From Candidatus Huberarchaeum crystalense (GTDB lineage: Archaea; Huberarchaeota; Huberarchaeia; Huberarchaeales; Huberarchaeaceae), in the NCBI GenBank assembly GCA_002789275.1, contig PFSX01000041.1:1-6197 (forward strand): a DNA stretch of 6,197 nt. Direction: 5' to 3'. Below, in pieces: positions 1 through 5,206 of this stretch. Numbering within the stretch: position 1 is the stretch's first letter; the number at the start of each line of letters is the position of its first letter. The position numbers and the translations under genes are program-made. The notes under the pieces were generated by a model. It was not told the DNA's origin and did no database searches. It worked only from the letters and a program-made list of their open reading frames with translations.

Positions 1-1
1 C

Positions 2-100
2 ATAGAAGATGGAAAAAAGATAAAAGAAGTTTTGGAGCGCACAATACAACAAGCACAAGAAAAGTTAGAGAAGTTGACAAAAAATAAACAAGAGCAATAA
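2..100 (+). CDS. 3' end of an unidentified protein gene (partial)
   Basis: An open frame enters from the left edge and stops at TAA 98-100, leaving 32 residues (IEDGKKIKEV...KNKQEQ). The tail is charged, rich in Lys, Glu and Gln, and probably a single amphipathic helix. There is no motif from which to name a family. It converges on the uS2 gene. Codon use (AAA, GAA, ATA, one CGC) matches the rest of the window, which supports it being real coding sequence rather than a chance frame. The rest of the gene lies outside the window. Confidence 0.6.
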   Translation: MEDGKKIKEVLERTIQQAQEKLEKLTKNKQEQ

Positions 101-131
101 TTTAAGATATATGCACAACAAATTCTAAGAT

Positions 132-178
132 TTTAAAATTTATTTTATTTATATTTTATTATTTTATTTATATAGATT
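132..178 (+). terminator. T-rich tract after the left-edge gene
   Basis: This stretch is almost pure A+T, with repeated runs of three to four T on the + strand and no G or C for long intervals. Archaeal transcription commonly ends at T-rich tracts without a hairpin, so it may terminate the left-edge gene. It could equally be plain AT-rich spacer; no stem-loop was seen. Confidence 0.3.
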
Positions 179-180
179 AT

Positions 181-291
181 GCTTCTAAATAATAAGTTGC
201 TATCTCTTTAATGGAAATATTTAGCTTTCTAAATAATAAGTTGTTATCTCTTTAATGGAAATATTTAGCTTTCTAAATAATAAGTTGCTAT
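181..291. repeat. 44-bp tandem repeat, about 2.5 copies, covering the 3' end of uS2
   Basis: Three head-to-tail copies begin at 181, 224 and 268. Copy 2 is a full 44 bases, copy 1 is 43 (one T missing from a run), and copy 3 matches for about 24 bases before running into the unique part of uS2. Copies 1 and 2 otherwise differ at one position (c200 versus t244). On the minus strand each copy reads as the same C-terminal peptide: the gene ends I-A-T-Y-Y-L-E-S-stop, copy 2 would read I-T-T-Y-Y-L-E-S-stop and copy 1 I-A-T-Y-Y-L-E-A-stop. Since 44 is not a multiple of three, the copies are not in frame with the gene. The uS2 stop (265-267) is the last three bases of copy 2. Confidence 0.9.
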
Positions 292-894
292 TTGTTTGGC
301 GATAAATGCGCGCGCAGGTCTGAAATATTTGTTGCAAGGTAAAAACAAAGTTATACCTTTTGATTCCTCATTGCTTGGTTCTACTAATGCAATAATAGGT
401 AATCCAAGCTGAATCGCATCTTTAATAAGATAGTCAGAGTAAAAGTCAAACATAAAAATTAAATCTATATCTAAAAAATCCTTTACATTTGTGTTTGTAA
501 GATTACCTGCGCTGTAAGATGACTTAATATCACATCCAAGAATTTCGGCTAATTGCTGTATAGACATATCATTTGGATTTTTTGAAAAAAGTATTATTTT
601 CTGATCTTTATAATTTTTAAGCATTTTTGCTATGTTTTTAATTTTATTATCTATTTTTGTCAGATCAAGAATTTTTCCTATTTTTGATCCAACATATGCA
701 AACTCTTTATAACTTTTCCAAATTTTACCATGCGAATAAAGTGCGCGGCTTTTCATATAGCCCGACTGCTTTTCAAATATTTGCTTGTCAATTTCTACGC
801 GCGCTTCTTCAATATTCATTGGTTTTGGTTTATCTTTTTTTTCATAAAAAGGAGTTTTGGCTAGTTCTTTTTGTACAATTTCTGTTTTAGACAT
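265..894 (-). CDS. rps2: Small-subunit ribosomal protein uS2 (archaeal)
   Basis: Encodes uS2, a protein of the 30S subunit that binds near the head-body junction of 16S rRNA. The 209-residue product is normal for archaeal uS2. Residues about 1-45 are a charged, variable N-terminal extension. From about 48 the family pattern begins: S54-H55-G56, then the stretch at 67-90 matching the archaeal 'YxxxxxGxxxLDxxKxDxxI' region. S-A-G-N-L-T-N-T-N (128-136) is the highly conserved GTLTNP-type loop, followed by the hydrophobic strand with D144 and D150, G164-L-P-I-I-A-L, and L185-P-C-N with R192 and R195. The ATG at 892-894 is chosen because a TATA-like box lies about 26 bases upstream on the minus strand. 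The gene stands alone, diverging from tRNA-Ile. Oddity: its last 24 or so bases are repeated twice beyond the stop. Confidence 0.93.
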   Translation of the reverse strand: MSKTEIVQKELAKTPFYEKKDKPKPMNIEEARVEIDKQIFEKQSGYMKSRALYSHGKIWKSYKEFAYVGSKIGKILDLTKIDNKIKNIAKMLKNYKDQKIILFSKNPNDMSIQQLAEILGCDIKSSYSAGNLTNTNVKDFLDIDLIFMFDFYSDYLIKDAIQLGLPIIALVEPSNEESKGITLFLPCNKYFRPARAFIAKQIATYYLES

Positions 895-930
895 AATCTT
901 TTTGTATTGATTTCATATTAAAAATTTTAT
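895..930. promoter_or_regulatory. Divergent promoter region of uS2 and tRNA-Ile
   Basis: Only 36 bases separate the uS2 ATG from the first base of the tRNA. On the minus strand TTTTTAATA (924-916) is centred 26 bases before the uS2 start, the distance expected for an archaeal TATA box with transcription starting at or next to the ATG. On the + strand TTTTTGTA (899-906) is centred about 28 bases before the tRNA 5' end and may be its TATA box. Both are read from sequence only. Confidence 0.4.
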
Positions 931-1128
931 GGGCTTGTAGCTCAGGTGGTTAGAGCGCCGGTCTTATATGACTAAGTTTCTGTAAGAAACTTGAATTAGT
1001 TTGCAATGTTTGTAAGCAGGTTCATACTTTGCTTACTTTGGTTTGCAAGCAAGTTTTTATAAGTGCAGCTCGTGCTGTACTTGCTCTGAGAAAACCGGAG
1101 GCCCGGAGTTCGAGTCTCCGCAAGCCCA
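931..1128 (+). tRNA. tRNA-Ile (anticodon UAU) with a 124-nt intron
   Basis: Acceptor stem 931-937 pairs with 1121-1127 (7 bp), with discriminator A1128 and no encoded CCA. The D stem is 940-943 with 953-956 and the loop contains GG at 948-949. The anticodon stem is 958-962 with 1094-1098. The T stem is 1104-1108 with 1116-1120, with loop TTCGAGT. After removing 969-1092 the anticodon loop is C-T-T-A-T-A-A, so the anticodon is TAT (965-967), reading isoleucine AUA. The body resembles archaeal tRNA-Ile(GAU), supporting the amino-acid identity. The mature length is 74 nt without CCA. It lies 21 bases before secE and may share its transcript. UAU is unusual: most archaea read AUA with a CAU tRNA carrying agmatidine. 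Confidence 0.9.
969..1092 (+). other. tRNA intron at canonical position 37/38, bulge-helix-bulge type
   Basis: The splice site follows the archaeal bulge-helix-bulge rule. The central 4-bp helix is C963-T964-T965-A966 paired with T1087-G1088-A1089-G1090 (one G-T wobble). Three-base bulges lie on each side, T967-A968-T969 and A1091-A1092-A1093, flanked by the anticodon stem and by the intron pairs G970-C1086 and A971-T1085. Cutting after the second base of each bulge gives 968|969 and 1092|1093, that is 37/38. At 124 nt it is long for an archaeal tRNA intron. It folds into further helices: 974-980 with 986-992; 999-1006 with 1043-1050 enclosing 1012-1018 with 1030-1036; and 1061-1069 with 1074-1082. 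No reading frame or guide-RNA signature was convincing. Confidence 0.85.
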
Positions 1129-1149
1129 TGCAACCAAATAAATAAAATT

Positions 1150-1329
1150 ATGGTAAACTTACAAGCAATTAAAAACTATTTAGAACGATGCTACCGAATC
1201 CTAATTATTCTCAAAAAACCATCTGATGGAGAACTCAAACAATCATTGATAGTTACACTTATTGGGTTTTTGCTTGTAGGAGTTATAGCTTTGTTGATTT
1301 GGGTGTTTGCAAAAGTAATTTTTTCATAA
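1150..1329 (+). CDS. secE: Protein translocase subunit SecE (Sec61 gamma)
   Basis: A 59-residue protein fitting archaeal SecE, the small clamp subunit that holds the two halves of SecY together in the cytoplasmic membrane. The N-terminal half (1-33) is an amphipathic helix ending in the family pattern: Y10-L-E-R-C-Y-R-I-L and then K22-K23-P24-S25 followed by D26 and E28, as in the archaeal 'KKPxxEE' hinge. Residues about 33-58 form one hydrophobic membrane segment (SLIVTLIGFLLVGVIALLI). The ATG at 1150 gives the usual length and no in-frame alternative fits better. No Shine-Dalgarno is visible. It lies 21 bases after the tRNA, so the two may be co-transcribed. Spt5/NusG, the common archaeal partner of secE, is not next to it; thrS follows 98 bases later. 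Confidence 0.88.
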   Translation: MVNLQAIKNYLERCYRILIILKKPSDGELKQSLIVTLIGFLLVGVIALLIWVFAKVIFS

Positions 1330-1399
1330 AACTATGTTTTTTGAAATTAAATTTGATTTAAATTTGTAAGTTGTTTATACTTCTGTTTGTGCTTGTTGG

Positions 1400-1407
1400 T
1401 TTTTAAG
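1400..1407 (+). promoter_or_regulatory. Probable TATA box of thrS
   Basis: TTTTTAAG lies in the 98-base gap between secE and thrS, centred about 25 bases before the thrS ATG. That spacing fits a leaderless mRNA starting at the ATG. A better-looking TATA string at 1414-1423 is too close to the start codon to serve. The rest of the gap shows no gene. Confidence 0.4.
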
Positions 1408-1427
1408 CAAAAGTTATATAAAAATAT

Positions 1428-3299
1428 ATGCACATACTAACGATCCACAGCGATTATATAAAGGTTGAACCACAAGCAAAAGCACTTGAATCTGGCTATG
1501 ACCAAGACGCACAACCATTTAATGCAGAAGATGCGCTTGTTGTTTTTATATCTGTTGAAAAAGGCGATGAATTCAATGAGATAAAGATTGTTGAAAACAC
1601 CACAAAAGAGATATTATCAATTTATAACCAAGTTAAAGCCAAAGAAATTGTAATTTACCCTTACGCGCATTTATCCTCAAATTTAGCTCCAGCTTATCCG
1701 AGCAACAAAATTCTGAATGCTTTGGTTGAAAAGATCAAAGAAATTGCTCCTGTTAAAAAAGCGCCTTTTGGTTATTATAAAGCGTTTGAGTTAAGATGTA
1801 AAGGCCATCCTCTTTCTGAGCTTAGCAGAGAAATTACAGTTGAGAAAGAAAATAAGGAAGAGCAAAACCTTGCTTTAAAAGCAGAGGAAAAATTAAAATC
1901 ATATTGGTATATTTTAAATGTTGATGGAAAATTAACACCTGCTGAAGAATTTGATTTCACTAGTCACGAAAATCTTAAAAAATTTGTAGATTATGAGGTC
2001 AAAAAAGTCAGAACATATGCTCAAACTCCTGCCCATGTTATATATATGCGCGCATTAGAATTAGTTGACTATGAATCAGGATCTGATGTAGGTAATTTGA
2101 GATGGTATCCAAAGGGTTCGCTTATCAAGCGACTTTTAGAAGAAAAAATTAACAACACAATGTTTAAATTAGGGGGAATGCAAGTTGAAACACCAATAAT
2201 GTATGATCTCGCCCACCCTCAACTACACAAATATTTAAATAGATTCCCTAATCGTCATTATCTTGTAAAATCAGGAGATAAAGACCTTTTTTTAAGATTT
2301 TCTGCTTGTTTTGGACAATATTTAATAAGTCAGGATATGGTATTTTCATACAAACAATTACCTATAAAATTATATGAATTAACACACTATTCTTTTAGAA
2401 AAGAGCAAAAAGGCGAACTTGTTGGTTTGAAAAGATTGCGCGCATTTACAATGCCTGACATGCATACGCTTGTTGCTGATATGAATGCAGCAAAAAAAGA
2501 GTTTTATTTACAATACAAAGCATCGATGGATTGGATGAATGATATTGAACTTCCTTATGAAGTAGGAATAAGATTTGTTAAAGACTTTTATTATCAAAAC
2601 GAGGATTTTGCAAAAGAACTTGTTAGTACTATCAAAAAACCAGTACTTATTGAGATGTGGGACGAGCGCCCTTTTTACTTTGTGATGAAATTTGAGTTTA
2701 ATTTTATTGACGCTTCAGATAAAGCATCAGCTCTTTCAACTGTTCAGATAGATGTTGAAAATACCGAAAGATTTGATATAAACTATATAGATAAAGATGG
2801 AGAGAAAAAGTATCCAATAATGCTTCATGCATCTATTTCTGGAGCAATTGACAGAAATATTTACGCTTTACTTGAAAAAGCACATTTAGAGCAAAAAAAA
2901 GGAAATATTTCTATTCTTCCACTTTGGCTTTCACCAACTCAGATTCGCATTTTGCCTATTAGCAGTGAAAACCACCTAAAATTTGCAGAGAATCTCGCTA
3001 ATAAACTTGAAAAGCAAAATATTCGTGTTGATATTGATGATACTGATGCTACACTTGGGAAAAAAATAATGAAAGCAGAGCAAGAGTGGGTGCCGTATCA
3101 GATTGTTGTTGGTGATAAAGAGCAAGAAGATGGAGAAAACAGCACCTTACAAATAAGGGCGCGCGCAGACAATGGCAAAATATTTAATATGAGTGTGGCA
3201 AATTTAATAAAAAAAATTAAGAAAGAAACAAAAGAAAGGCCATTTAAGCCGCTGCCTTTGCCGAGGTTGATAAGCAAAAGGCCAAAGTTTGTAGGGTAA
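1428..3299 (+). CDS. thrS: Threonyl-tRNA synthetase, archaeal type
   Basis: Charges tRNA-Thr with threonine in the cytoplasm. The 623-residue product is normal for archaeal ThrRS. Residues 1 to about 140 are the archaeal editing domain, related to D-aminoacyl-tRNA deacylases, which removes mischarged serine. It has the M1-x5-H7-S-D-Y start, the Y79-A-H-L-S-S motif and the F114-G-Y-Y-K118 segment with the conserved lysine. The class II catalytic core follows: motif 1 around T255-P256; zinc ligands C294, H346 (in T341-M-P-D-M-H) and H467; motif 2 at F323-R-K-E326; motif 3 at G472-A-I-D-R476. Residues from about 497 form the anticodon-binding domain (PLWLSPTQIRILP), ending in the typical archaeal tail (R604-P-F-K-P-L-P-L-P-R-L and S617-K-R-P). 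The start matches the family N-terminus exactly. All key residues are present and the gene is intact. Confidence 0.97.
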   Translation: MHILTIHSDYIKVEPQAKALESGYDQDAQPFNAEDALVVFISVEKGDEFNEIKIVENTTKEILSIYNQVKAKEIVIYPYAHLSSNLAPAYPSNKILNALVEKIKEIAPVKKAPFGYYKAFELRCKGHPLSELSREITVEKENKEEQNLALKAEEKLKSYWYILNVDGKLTPAEEFDFTSHENLKKFVDYEVKKVRTYAQTPAHVIYMRALELVDYESGSDVGNLRWYPKGSLIKRLLEEKINNTMFKLGGMQVETPIMYDLAHPQLHKYLNRFPNRHYLVKSGDKDLFLRFSACFGQYLISQDMVFSYKQLPIKLYELTHYSFRKEQKGELVGLKRLRAFTMPDMHTLVADMNAAKKEFYLQYKASMDWMNDIELPYEVGIRFVKDFYYQNEDFAKELVSTIKKPVLIEMWDERPFYFVMKFEFNFIDASDKASALSTVQIDVENTERFDINYIDKDGEKKYPIMLHASISGAIDRNIYALLEKAHLEQKKGNISILPLWLSPTQIRILPISSENHLKFAENLANKLEKQNIRVDIDDTDATLGKKIMKAEQEWVPYQIVVGDKEQEDGENSTLQIRARADNGKIFNMSVANLIKKIKKETKERPFKPLPLPRLISKRPKFVG

Positions 3300-3315
3300 T
3301 AACTTATTTTAGAGC

Positions 3316-3396
3316 CTATAATTTATATTTTGTTTTTGCAACAGGTCTAACGCGCGCAAATTCATATTTTTTAATTTTATATATACACAAATCACA
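3316..3396 (-). other. In-frame open extension past the eS17 stop codon
   Basis: Continuing the eS17 frame beyond its TAG (3397-3399) gives 26 sense codons before the next TAG at 3316-3318. The last part reads YEFARVRPVAKTKYKL, basic and similar in style to ribosomal protein tails, with the Ala-Arg pair written GCG CGC as in the real genes here. There is no ATG in this frame. It may be a remnant of a longer tail, a separate tiny gene with a TTG start, or chance. eS17 is already of normal length without it. Confidence 0.25.
3321..3337 (+). terminator. T-rich tract after thrS
   Basis: About 20 bases after the thrS stop the + strand is T-rich, with runs of four and five T. This fits an archaeal U-tract terminator for thrS, which converges on eS17. 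No hairpin precedes it. Assigned from composition and position only. Confidence 0.35.
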
Positions 3397-3627
3397 CTAT
3401 TTTATCACAACTCTGGTTTCAAGTTCTTTGTCTTCTCTGCGTTTCTTTGCGTTTTTTAAATGTGTTGCATATCCAACAACTAAATTACACTGTTTTTTGC
3501 TTGAAAACTCAAAATACTTGCTTGCAACATCTTTATTTTTTTCAAATTCAGGAGACATTTCATTCTCAGCTATTTCCACAAGTGCGCGCGCAGTTTTTTT
3601 AATCTGCTTTATTCTGATATTTCCCAT
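3397..3627 (-). CDS. rps17e: Small-subunit ribosomal protein eS17
   Basis: Encodes eS17, a 30S protein found in archaea and eukaryotes but not bacteria. The 76-residue product matches the family from end to end: M1-G-N-I-R5 start, K10-K-T-A-R14 helix, F28-E-K-N-K, S43-K-K45, and V51-G-Y-A-T-H-L57, equivalent to the usual 'SKKLRNxIAGYxTHL'. Residues 58-76 are a charged tail slightly longer than in many archaea. The ATG at 3625-3627 gives the invariant MG(N/R)IR start. It is transcribed alone, diverging from the zinc-ribbon gene with 43 bases between them and converging on thrS. The stop is TAG, and the frame stays open for another 26 codons after it. Confidence 0.92.
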   Translation of the reverse strand: MGNIRIKQIKKTARALVEIAENEMSPEFEKNKDVASKYFEFSSKKQCNLVVGYATHLKNAKKRREDKELETRVVIK

Positions 3628-3642
3628 AATATTTTTAGCAAC

Positions 3643-3650
3643 TTTTTAAA
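3643..3650. promoter_or_regulatory. TATA-like box shared by eS17 and the zinc-ribbon gene
   Basis: TTTTTAAA on the + strand is centred about 25 bases before the zinc-ribbon ATG at 3671, the spacing expected for a leaderless mRNA. The same bases read TTTAAAAA on the minus strand, centred about 20 bases before the eS17 ATG at 3627, somewhat close but plausible. In a 43-base divergent gap the one element may serve both directions. Confidence 0.4.
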
Positions 3651-3670
3651 CTCCTATCATAAAGAGAATT

Positions 3671-3919
3671 ATGCTTCCAAAACAAGAGGATTTGGTGTTT
3701 TTTGCGCGCACTTCAGACAAAAAAGCCAAGAGCATGCTTTGGGCAACAAAAGAAGAGCCAGACAAAATCCAAGTTAAATATAAATGTGTTTGTGGCTATA
3801 TTGGCAAAACATCTTTGCCAAGAAAAGACATTGTTGTGTATGTGTGCGAAAAATGTGGAGAAAAAATACAATATATAACTTACAAAGTTGAGAAAAAGCG
3901 CGCAAAAAACAAACAATAA
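3671..3919 (+). CDS. Small zinc-ribbon protein of unknown function
   Basis: An 82-residue basic protein not assigned to a named family. Four cysteines form two knuckles, C39-V-C41-G and C59-E-K-C62-G, separated by 17 residues; the pattern suggests one bound zinc in a ribbon-like fold. The first knuckle is C-x-C rather than the usual C-x2-C. Between them K46-T-S-L-P-R-K-D is positively charged. The N-terminal 37 residues contain F10-F-A-R13 and W24 but no recognised motif. The tail (73-82) is Lys/Arg-rich, so RNA or ribosome binding is plausible but only inferred. It has a good promoter of its own and diverges from eS17. The ATG at 3671 is about 25 bases after the TATA-like box. Part of its tail coding sequence is repeated, in frame, just after the stop. 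Coding is supported by in-context GCG CGC and CGC GCA codons. Confidence 0.75.
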   Translation: MLPKQEDLVFFARTSDKKAKSMLWATKEEPDKIQVKYKCVCGYIGKTSLPRKDIVVYVCEKCGEKIQYITYKVEKKRAKNKQ

Positions 3920-3955
3920 TCAATGAAAATTAAAAAAGAGCGCGCAAAAAACAAA
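3898..3955. repeat. Direct repeat copying the tail of the zinc-ribbon gene
   Basis: The 16 bases gcgcgcaaaaaacaaa occur exactly at 3898-3913 (inside the gene, coding R-A-K-N-K) and at 3940-3955 (after the stop). The 42-base offset is a multiple of three, so the second copy is in the same frame. From ATG 3923 it would read M-K-I-K-K-E-R-A-K-N-K-D-C-stop, resembling the gene's own V-E-K-K-R-A-K-N-K-Q end. No start signal supports independent translation of this 13-codon frame. Confidence 0.75.
3930..3952 (-). terminator. Possible U-tract terminator for the eL30-rtcB operon
   Basis: On the minus strand this stretch carries two runs of six T about 75-95 bases after the rtcB stop, the only strong T-runs downstream of that operon. 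It overlaps the duplicated tail of the convergent zinc-ribbon gene. Assigned by composition and position only. Confidence 0.3.
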
Positions 3956-3984
3956 GATTGTTAATTAGTTATTAAATATTTATT

Positions 3985-4027
3985 ATATTATCTACTAAAT
4001 CACTCATCAACATATTATCTACTAAAT
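3985..4027. repeat. 16-bp direct repeat next to the rtcB stop
   Basis: atattatctactaaat occurs at 3985-4000 and again at 4012-4027, with a period of 27 bases. The second copy ends on the first base of the rtcB stop triplet (4027-4029). The intervening bases are unrelated. Apart from this repeat and the duplicated zinc-ribbon tail, the gap 3920-4026 is AT-rich and shows nothing else. Confidence 0.8.
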
Positions 4028-5199
4028 TACCCCTTAATAATAGCTATTGGCGTTAGCTCAACCAAAACATATACTAAATCTTTTTGATTTTCCATAACAA
4101 CATCAATGTTTTTATATGCACCTGGCGCTTCTTCTAAATCTGCTTTGCTTCTTATGCTGTGCATAACACCAAAATCCCTTAGTTTTTTTATTTCTTTTTC
4201 TAAATCTAAATTTTTTACTGCCTCTTTTCTACCCATTATTCGTCCTGCTCCATGAGAACATGACTCAAAACTCTCTTTGTTTCCTTTGCCTTTGACAATA
4301 TAACTTTTACTTCCCTGATTTCCAGGAATAATTCCTATTGTTTCTTTGCTTGCTAGTGTTGCGCCTTTTCTGTGAATCATCACCTTTTTGCCAAAATGTG
4401 TTTCAAGAGACGCATAATTATGGGCAATATTTATAAAATTTGTGTATTTAATTGAGTCATCGAACAATTTGTTAAGAATTTGTTTTATTCTGTCAAGCAT
4501 CAATTTTCTGTTTGCCAGTGCAAATTCAACACAATATTTCATTTCATTCATATAGTTTTTTCCGTCTTCTGTGTCTAACGGCAAAAATGCCAAGTCCCAT
4601 TCTTTTGGAACATTACCATATTTTTGACCAAATTCAGATGATTTTTCACGCGCAATTTTATTATAATGTTCTGCAACTTTTAGTCCTAAATTTCTGCTTC
4701 CTGAATGAAGCATAATCCAAATATATCCATCTAACCCTTTTTGTAGTTCAATAAAGTGATTTCCTCCCCCTAAAGTTCCAATAGATTTTCTGGCGTTGTT
4801 AAACTCTTTTTTGACAATTTTGAGTTTTTCATAATCGCTAGGCATAAAGTTTAGATCTTGCATTTCTTTGTGCTTATTAAATCCAACAGGAATTGCTTGC
4901 CTTATTTGTTTCATAATTGAAATCAATTTCTCGCGCGATATCTCATTTAAACTTGTTTTAACTGCGCACATTCCGCAGCCAATATCAACCCCAACAGCAT
5001 TAACAACAACAACACCTTTTGTTGCAAGAACACCCCCAATAGGCATGCCAAAACCAACATGTGTATCAGGCATCAAAGCAATGTGATGAAACGCAAAAGC
5101 CAGGTTTGCAAGATTTTTGGCTTGTTGGAGCGCGCCATCTTCAATCTCATCTAACCACATTTTAATTGGAATTTTCTCAGTTGTGATTATTTTTTTCAT
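4027..5199 (-). CDS. rtcB: RNA-splicing ligase RtcB
   Basis: Mn- and GTP-dependent ligase joining RNA 2',3'-cyclic phosphate (or 3'-phosphate) to 5'-OH ends. In archaea it seals tRNA exons after intron excision. The 390-residue product carries all family metal and active-site residues: D72-I-G-C75, G144-G-G-N147-H148, H165-S-G-S-R, H260-N-Y, H276-R-K-G-A, P292-G-N-Q-G-S-K-S, and C314-S-H316-G-A-G-R, where H316 is the histidine that takes the GMP. It ends in the usual V/I-K-G. Length and motif wording (TTEK..PIKMW near the start, AVGVDIGCGM) resemble the roughly 400-residue E. coli-like branch more than the roughly 480-residue archaeal branch typified by Pyrococcus, so acquisition by transfer is possible. 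It is the last gene of the operon, 7 bases after the unknown gene. The likely substrate class is represented here by the intron-containing tRNA-Ile. Confidence 0.95.
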   Translation of the reverse strand: MKKIITTEKIPIKMWLDEIEDGALQQAKNLANLAFAFHHIALMPDTHVGFGMPIGGVLATKGVVVVNAVGVDIGCGMCAVKTSLNEISREKLISIMKQIRQAIPVGFNKHKEMQDLNFMPSDYEKLKIVKKEFNNARKSIGTLGGGNHFIELQKGLDGYIWIMLHSGSRNLGLKVAEHYNKIAREKSSEFGQKYGNVPKEWDLAFLPLDTEDGKNYMNEMKYCVEFALANRKLMLDRIKQILNKLFDDSIKYTNFINIAHNYASLETHFGKKVMIHRKGATLASKETIGIIPGNQGSKSYIVKGKGNKESFESCSHGAGRIMGRKEAVKNLDLEKEIKKLRDFGVMHSIRSKADLEEAPGAYKNIDVVMENQKDLVYVLVELTPIAIIKG

Positions 5200-5206
5200 A
5201 ATGTTT

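Noticed and set aside
181..291. CRISPR array
   Set aside because: The copies are directly adjacent with no unique spacers, and the unit is derived from the uS2 gene end.
657..890. Open frame on the + strand inside uS2
   Set aside because: Shadow of the uS2 gene; hydrophobic low-complexity product with no family features. The same reasoning applies to the open frames at 1775-1960, 3428-3649, 3713-3916, 4512-4715 and 4868-5086, which lie opposite thrS, eS17, the zinc-ribbon gene and rtcB.
969..1092. C/D-box guide RNA inside the tRNA-Ile intron (ATGACTA at 968-974 as box C, CTGA at 1086-1089 as box D), as in the haloarchaeal tRNA-Trp intron
   Set aside because: The box C candidate matches only five of seven consensus bases and begins on an exon base, no C'/D' pair was found, and both segments are already used by the bulge-helix-bulge splice motif.
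1414..1423. TATA string ttatataaaa as the thrS promoter
   Set aside because: It ends 4 bases before the ATG. An archaeal TATA box there would start transcription inside the gene, and the next in-frame ATG is about 200 codons on. The box at 1400-1407 fits better.
3923..3964. 13-codon gene after the zinc-ribbon gene
   Set aside because: Explained by duplication of the preceding gene's tail; no promoter or ribosome-binding signal supports it as a separate gene.
3971..4029. C-terminal extension of RtcB by +1 frameshift at the GGGG before its stop, giving N-L-V-D-N-M-L-M-S-D-L-V-D-N
   Set aside because: RtcB proteins normally end in V-K-G or I-K-G exactly as here, so the gene is complete; the open frame is produced by the 27-base repeat.
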